Source of the DNA: Candidatus Aminicenantota bacterium
GTDB lineage: Bacteria; Acidobacteriota; Aminicenantia; Aminicenantales; Saccharicenantaceae
Reading direction: 5' to 3'
DNA: 43,288 bases
Assembly: GCA_002877915.1 (NCBI GenBank)
Contig: PNJE01000018.1
Span: 1-43,288, forward strand
Shown here: piece after piece, positions 42,001-43,288 of the stretch
Position numbering within the stretch: position 1 is the first letter of the stretch
Layout of the letters: every line of letters begins with the position of its first letter
Program-made: the position numbers and the translations under genes
Notes under the pieces: model-generated
What the model was told of the DNA's origin: nothing
Database searches by the model: none
What the model saw: only the letters and a program-made list of their open reading frames with translations

Positions 42001-42409
42001 GATGGCTGATGGTCCAACCTTTGGGGGGAGACTGGCGGTAAGTCCTAAAAGTCAGGGTGGAGTGGCCGTCCACGGTCAAATAAAAATGATGAGCTCCCTT
42101 TTGGCTGGCCAAACCGCCCAGAAAAACGAAGGTGAGTTTCTGGCGATTATTGTTTTCAGGCACCTTTTCTGTTTGCCATTCGGCCCGCATGAGGCCGTTA
42201 GTGGCCCTGACCAGCAGCGCCGGTAAAGAACCAGGATAGGGAGAGTGATAAAGTATTTTTTCACCCTCAATTGACCGCTCGTATCCCCTGAGCCAACGAT
42301 TGGTTGGAGTAATACTTTCAGGCCTGGCTATCGAGACAAAAATAAATACTACAAAAATAGTAGTAATTAGACGTTTACCTAAAATATGTCTCTTTTTTCG
42401 GCCAATCAT
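39032..42409 (-). CDS. exported GH38 alpha-mannosidase-like enzyme
   Basis: 1125 residues with a signal peptide (14-30). The N-terminal ~280 residues form beta domains. The GH38 catalytic domain begins at about 287 with PHSHLDIGYSD (metal His297, Asp299) and has MITDIPSYSW with the probable nucleophile Asp414 and FDEHTWGAADS later (third metal His). The remaining ~450 residues are the family's C-terminal beta-sandwich region. The enzyme would cut alpha-mannosyl links, acting in the periplasm or outside. The residues around the nucleophile (ITDIPSYSW) differ from the usual PDEANSH form, so the specificity may be unusual. Its stop overlaps an ATG of the GH2 frame by four bases. AGGAG lies 9 bases before the ATG. 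It is co-directional with the phosphohexomutase upstream. Confidence 0.85.
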   Translation of the reverse strand: MIGRKKRHILGKRLITTIFVVFIFVSIARPESITPTNRWLRGYERSIEGEKILYHSPYPGSLPALLVRATNGLMRAEWQTEKVPENNNRQKLTFVFLGGLASQKGAHHFYLTVDGHSTLTFRTYRQSPPKGWTISHPDGLTLTFKVASVDQFGDLFGYFYLEVPGRLLHPGQPLHLSLTAEKAGSDDWVMIFEHQLTSWAKLKTLPAIHNSKPPGQLLLLEISHFNPPEEVSIQVENKVFKHKLQTGYNQLYSEVPPTTSSKEIKATIKKGNQVLFYMTTEQHPVKPIEIWLLPHSHLDIGYSDYQTVVEKKHWANYEKAIELAEKSQSNPPEARFKWNIEQLWPVETYLKQASPEKKEKFIEAVKKGWIELQATLGNELTGLCHPEELLELTSFSRKLQKEGIPAITSAMITDIPSYSWSFVPALAQAGVKYLSSGPNYMPTLPDSGDRIGWALKTWGDRPFYWVSPSGEEKILFWMAGRGYSWFHGLNLGNLSTEKKREILEYVEELEKKNYPYSLIQVRYTVGGDNGPTDPELTQKVKSWNEEFLSPKMVIATCQELFQEMEKRHGSEIPALRGDFSPYWEDGAGSTARETAANRNLSEQLIQLETLFALTSPSLFPAKDFYEAWRQVVLFDEHTWGAADSISNPDGENAVSQWEYKKAFLTKAQNLASKLEKTLKDYLKNQRQVSSAAGNQYPVIDLFNTGSWKRTGVVYLPAELSAGLDQAVDERGQFLNSQRLADGSLAVEVTDLPPFSAQRIQLRPGQAQVRGSVLTSPDFLENDFLKIKIDPATGAVNSLIYKKFGNLELVDSKKFSGLNSYVYVPGTDPAKAQPARLIKASVIDRGPLVATLSLELEAPGSQKMETEIRLTSLEARIDFINKLHKKKVREKESGHFAFPFNLPQAEVKLDLGWGLANPFFEEIPGACLDFFSIQKAVYLLKPEFSLIWVSPDVPLVEIGQLTDERRINGYPRTWKKELAPSTTLISYAFNNYWHTNYKADQEGNIIFRYSVILEPGFDLSLAKRKSLEVSQPLIALASESSRPTVSSSFQVIPEKIIVTRFKPSTDGQGFILRLFNLSGQPEEVFLQGPWLTGKRIYFSNLKEEKLQPAAFPLKILPAAIVTLRIE

Positions 42410-42475
42410 TTATTAAGGCTCCTTATTTTTTAGTTTTTTTAGTTGTCTGGATGATTAATTTCTTCTTTTTATAGA

Positions 42476-43288
42476 TTAACTTAGCTTTTTTATAATTTCC
42501 TTTAATTCTTTTTTAAAGCTATCTACTATTTTTTTCGCTTGGCGGGCCGATGGGGACTCAGCAATCAGTCTGATAATAGGTTCAGTGTTGGAAGGACGGA
42601 GGTGAACCCAGGAATCTTTCCAGATGATTTTAAGACCGTCGAGAACGGAGATGTTTTCTCTTTCATATTTTCGCCTTAATTCCAGGACTGCCCGGAAGGC
42701 CAGTTCGGTAGGGCAAGGTAGTCGGTCCTTGATTAGATAATATCGAGGGAAATTCTTGGTCAACTGAGAAAGGCTTTTCCCTGATTCGGCTAAATATTCC
42801 AGGATTAATCCGGTGGCGGTGAAAGAATCCCGGCAGGGATGGACTTCTGGCCAGATGACTCCGCCATTTCCTTCGCCTCCAATAACGGCTCCAACTTCGA
42901 GCATTTTTTCCACCACATTACTCTCTCCGATTTTTGTTCGGTAAACTGGCTGGTGATATTTTTTGGCAATGTCTTCAATTACCATTGAAGCGGAAAGATT
43001 AACCGCCACTGGACCTCTCTTTTTTCTCAACACCTGTTCCACGGCCAGCGTCAGAGTAAAGTCTTCGCCTGGGGCCTGGCCTGTTTCATCCACCAGAGCC
43101 AGGCGGTCGGCATCAGCATCCTGAGCTAAGCCCAGGTCGGCCCGGAATTCTTTTACTTTTTGACAGAGAACCCGAAGGTTTTCAGCTACCGGCTCGGATT
43201 GGTGGGCAAAAGAACCGGTAATTTCGGTATTAAGAAAAAGCACCTCACCACCCAGCTCTTTCAAAAATTCAGGCATAAGAGTGGCTCC
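42476..43288 (-). CDS. phosphohexomutase (PGM/PMM/GlmM superfamily), N-terminus cut by window
   Basis: 270 residues of the C-terminal portion; the frame is open at the window edge, so the ATG at 43276 is internal. Visible landmarks (numbered from that ATG) are the Mg loop DADADR (53-58), the sugar-specificity loop GEGNGG (134-139) followed by PEVHPCRDSF, and the phosphate-binding loop RPSNTEPIIR (227-236). The N-terminal catalytic serine loop is outside the window. The family interconverts hexose 1- and 6-phosphates. Mannose, glucose and glucosamine are all possible substrates, and mannose or glucosamine would fit the neighbouring GH38 and amino-sugar genes. Cytoplasmic. It lies 66 bases upstream of GH38 on the same strand. 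Confidence 0.88.
   Translation of the reverse strand, partial: GATLMPEFLKELGGEVLFLNTEITGSFAHQSEPVAENLRVLCQKVKEFRADLGLAQDADADRLALVDETGQAPGEDFTLTLAVEQVLRKKRGPVAVNLSASMVIEDIAKKYHQPVYRTKIGESNVVEKMLEVGAVIGGEGNGGVIWPEVHPCRDSFTATGLILEYLAESGKSLSQLTKNFPRYYLIKDRLPCPTELAFRAVLELRRKYERENISVLDGLKIIWKDSWVHLRPSNTEPIIRLIAESPSARQAKKIVDSFKKELKEIIKKLS

Overview
The window (about 45% GC by eye, not computed) looks like part of a Gram-negative chromosome from the Acidobacteriota / Candidatus Aminicenantes neighbourhood. This is inferred from family content: an Oar-type TonB receptor with an N-terminal carboxypeptidase-regulatory domain, a GWxTD protein, a sulfatase-like enzyme fused to TPRs, many lipoproteins, and good AGGAGG-type ribosome sites. 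No rRNA, tRNA, CRISPR array, IS element or integrase was found.

Layout. (1) 1-1371: 3' part of a PTS Enzyme I fused to an EIIA domain. (2) 1594-4470: a WG-repeat lipoprotein and an exported TPR protein, with a decayed minus-strand gene between them. (3) 4693-8237, minus strand: a defence/toxin island. It holds a DNA methyltransferase whose C-terminal half looks like a second, catalytically dead methyltransferase copy, a NucS-like PD-(D/E)XK nuclease directly behind it, and a decayed Doc-type toxin-antitoxin pair. (4) 8484-14318: an exported serine hydrolase, a DUF4097 lipoprotein, a SYLF protein and a Tat-exported aldo/keto reductase with two iron-sulfur cysteine motifs. (5) 14624-26984, plus strand: an amino-sugar/glycan block with GH18, GH42-like, ROK kinase, SIS protein, MFS transporter, YdjC deacetylase, NagA and GH116-like genes. 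(6) 27102-36097: sulfatase-like-TPR, carboxypeptidase-regulatory-TPR, TonB receptor (interrupted by one in-frame TAG) and GWxTD-TPR. (7) 36156-43288, minus strand: a GH2 exo-beta-D-glucosaminidase-like enzyme, a GH38 alpha-mannosidase-like enzyme and a phosphohexomutase cut by the window edge.

How it may work together (inference). Regions 5-7 resemble a dispersed utilisation locus for GlcNAc/GlcN-rich glycans such as chitin, chitosan or mannose-containing N-glycans. GH18 would cut outside the cytoplasm, YdjC would deacetylate, GH2 would release glucosamine, GH38 would trim mannose, the TonB receptor and MFS carrier would take up products, and the ROK kinase and NagA would feed central metabolism. 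No NagB-type deaminase is visible, so the SIS protein or a gene outside the window must complete the route.

Best second-look items: the methyltransferase/pseudo-methyltransferase/nuclease module; the TonB receptor leader (9-codon ORF with a perfect Shine-Dalgarno, hairpin, and an arm that can pair with the receptor's own ribosome site); the amber codon in that receptor; the toxin-antitoxin pair with both halves damaged; and a probable leaderless promoter before the GWxTD gene.
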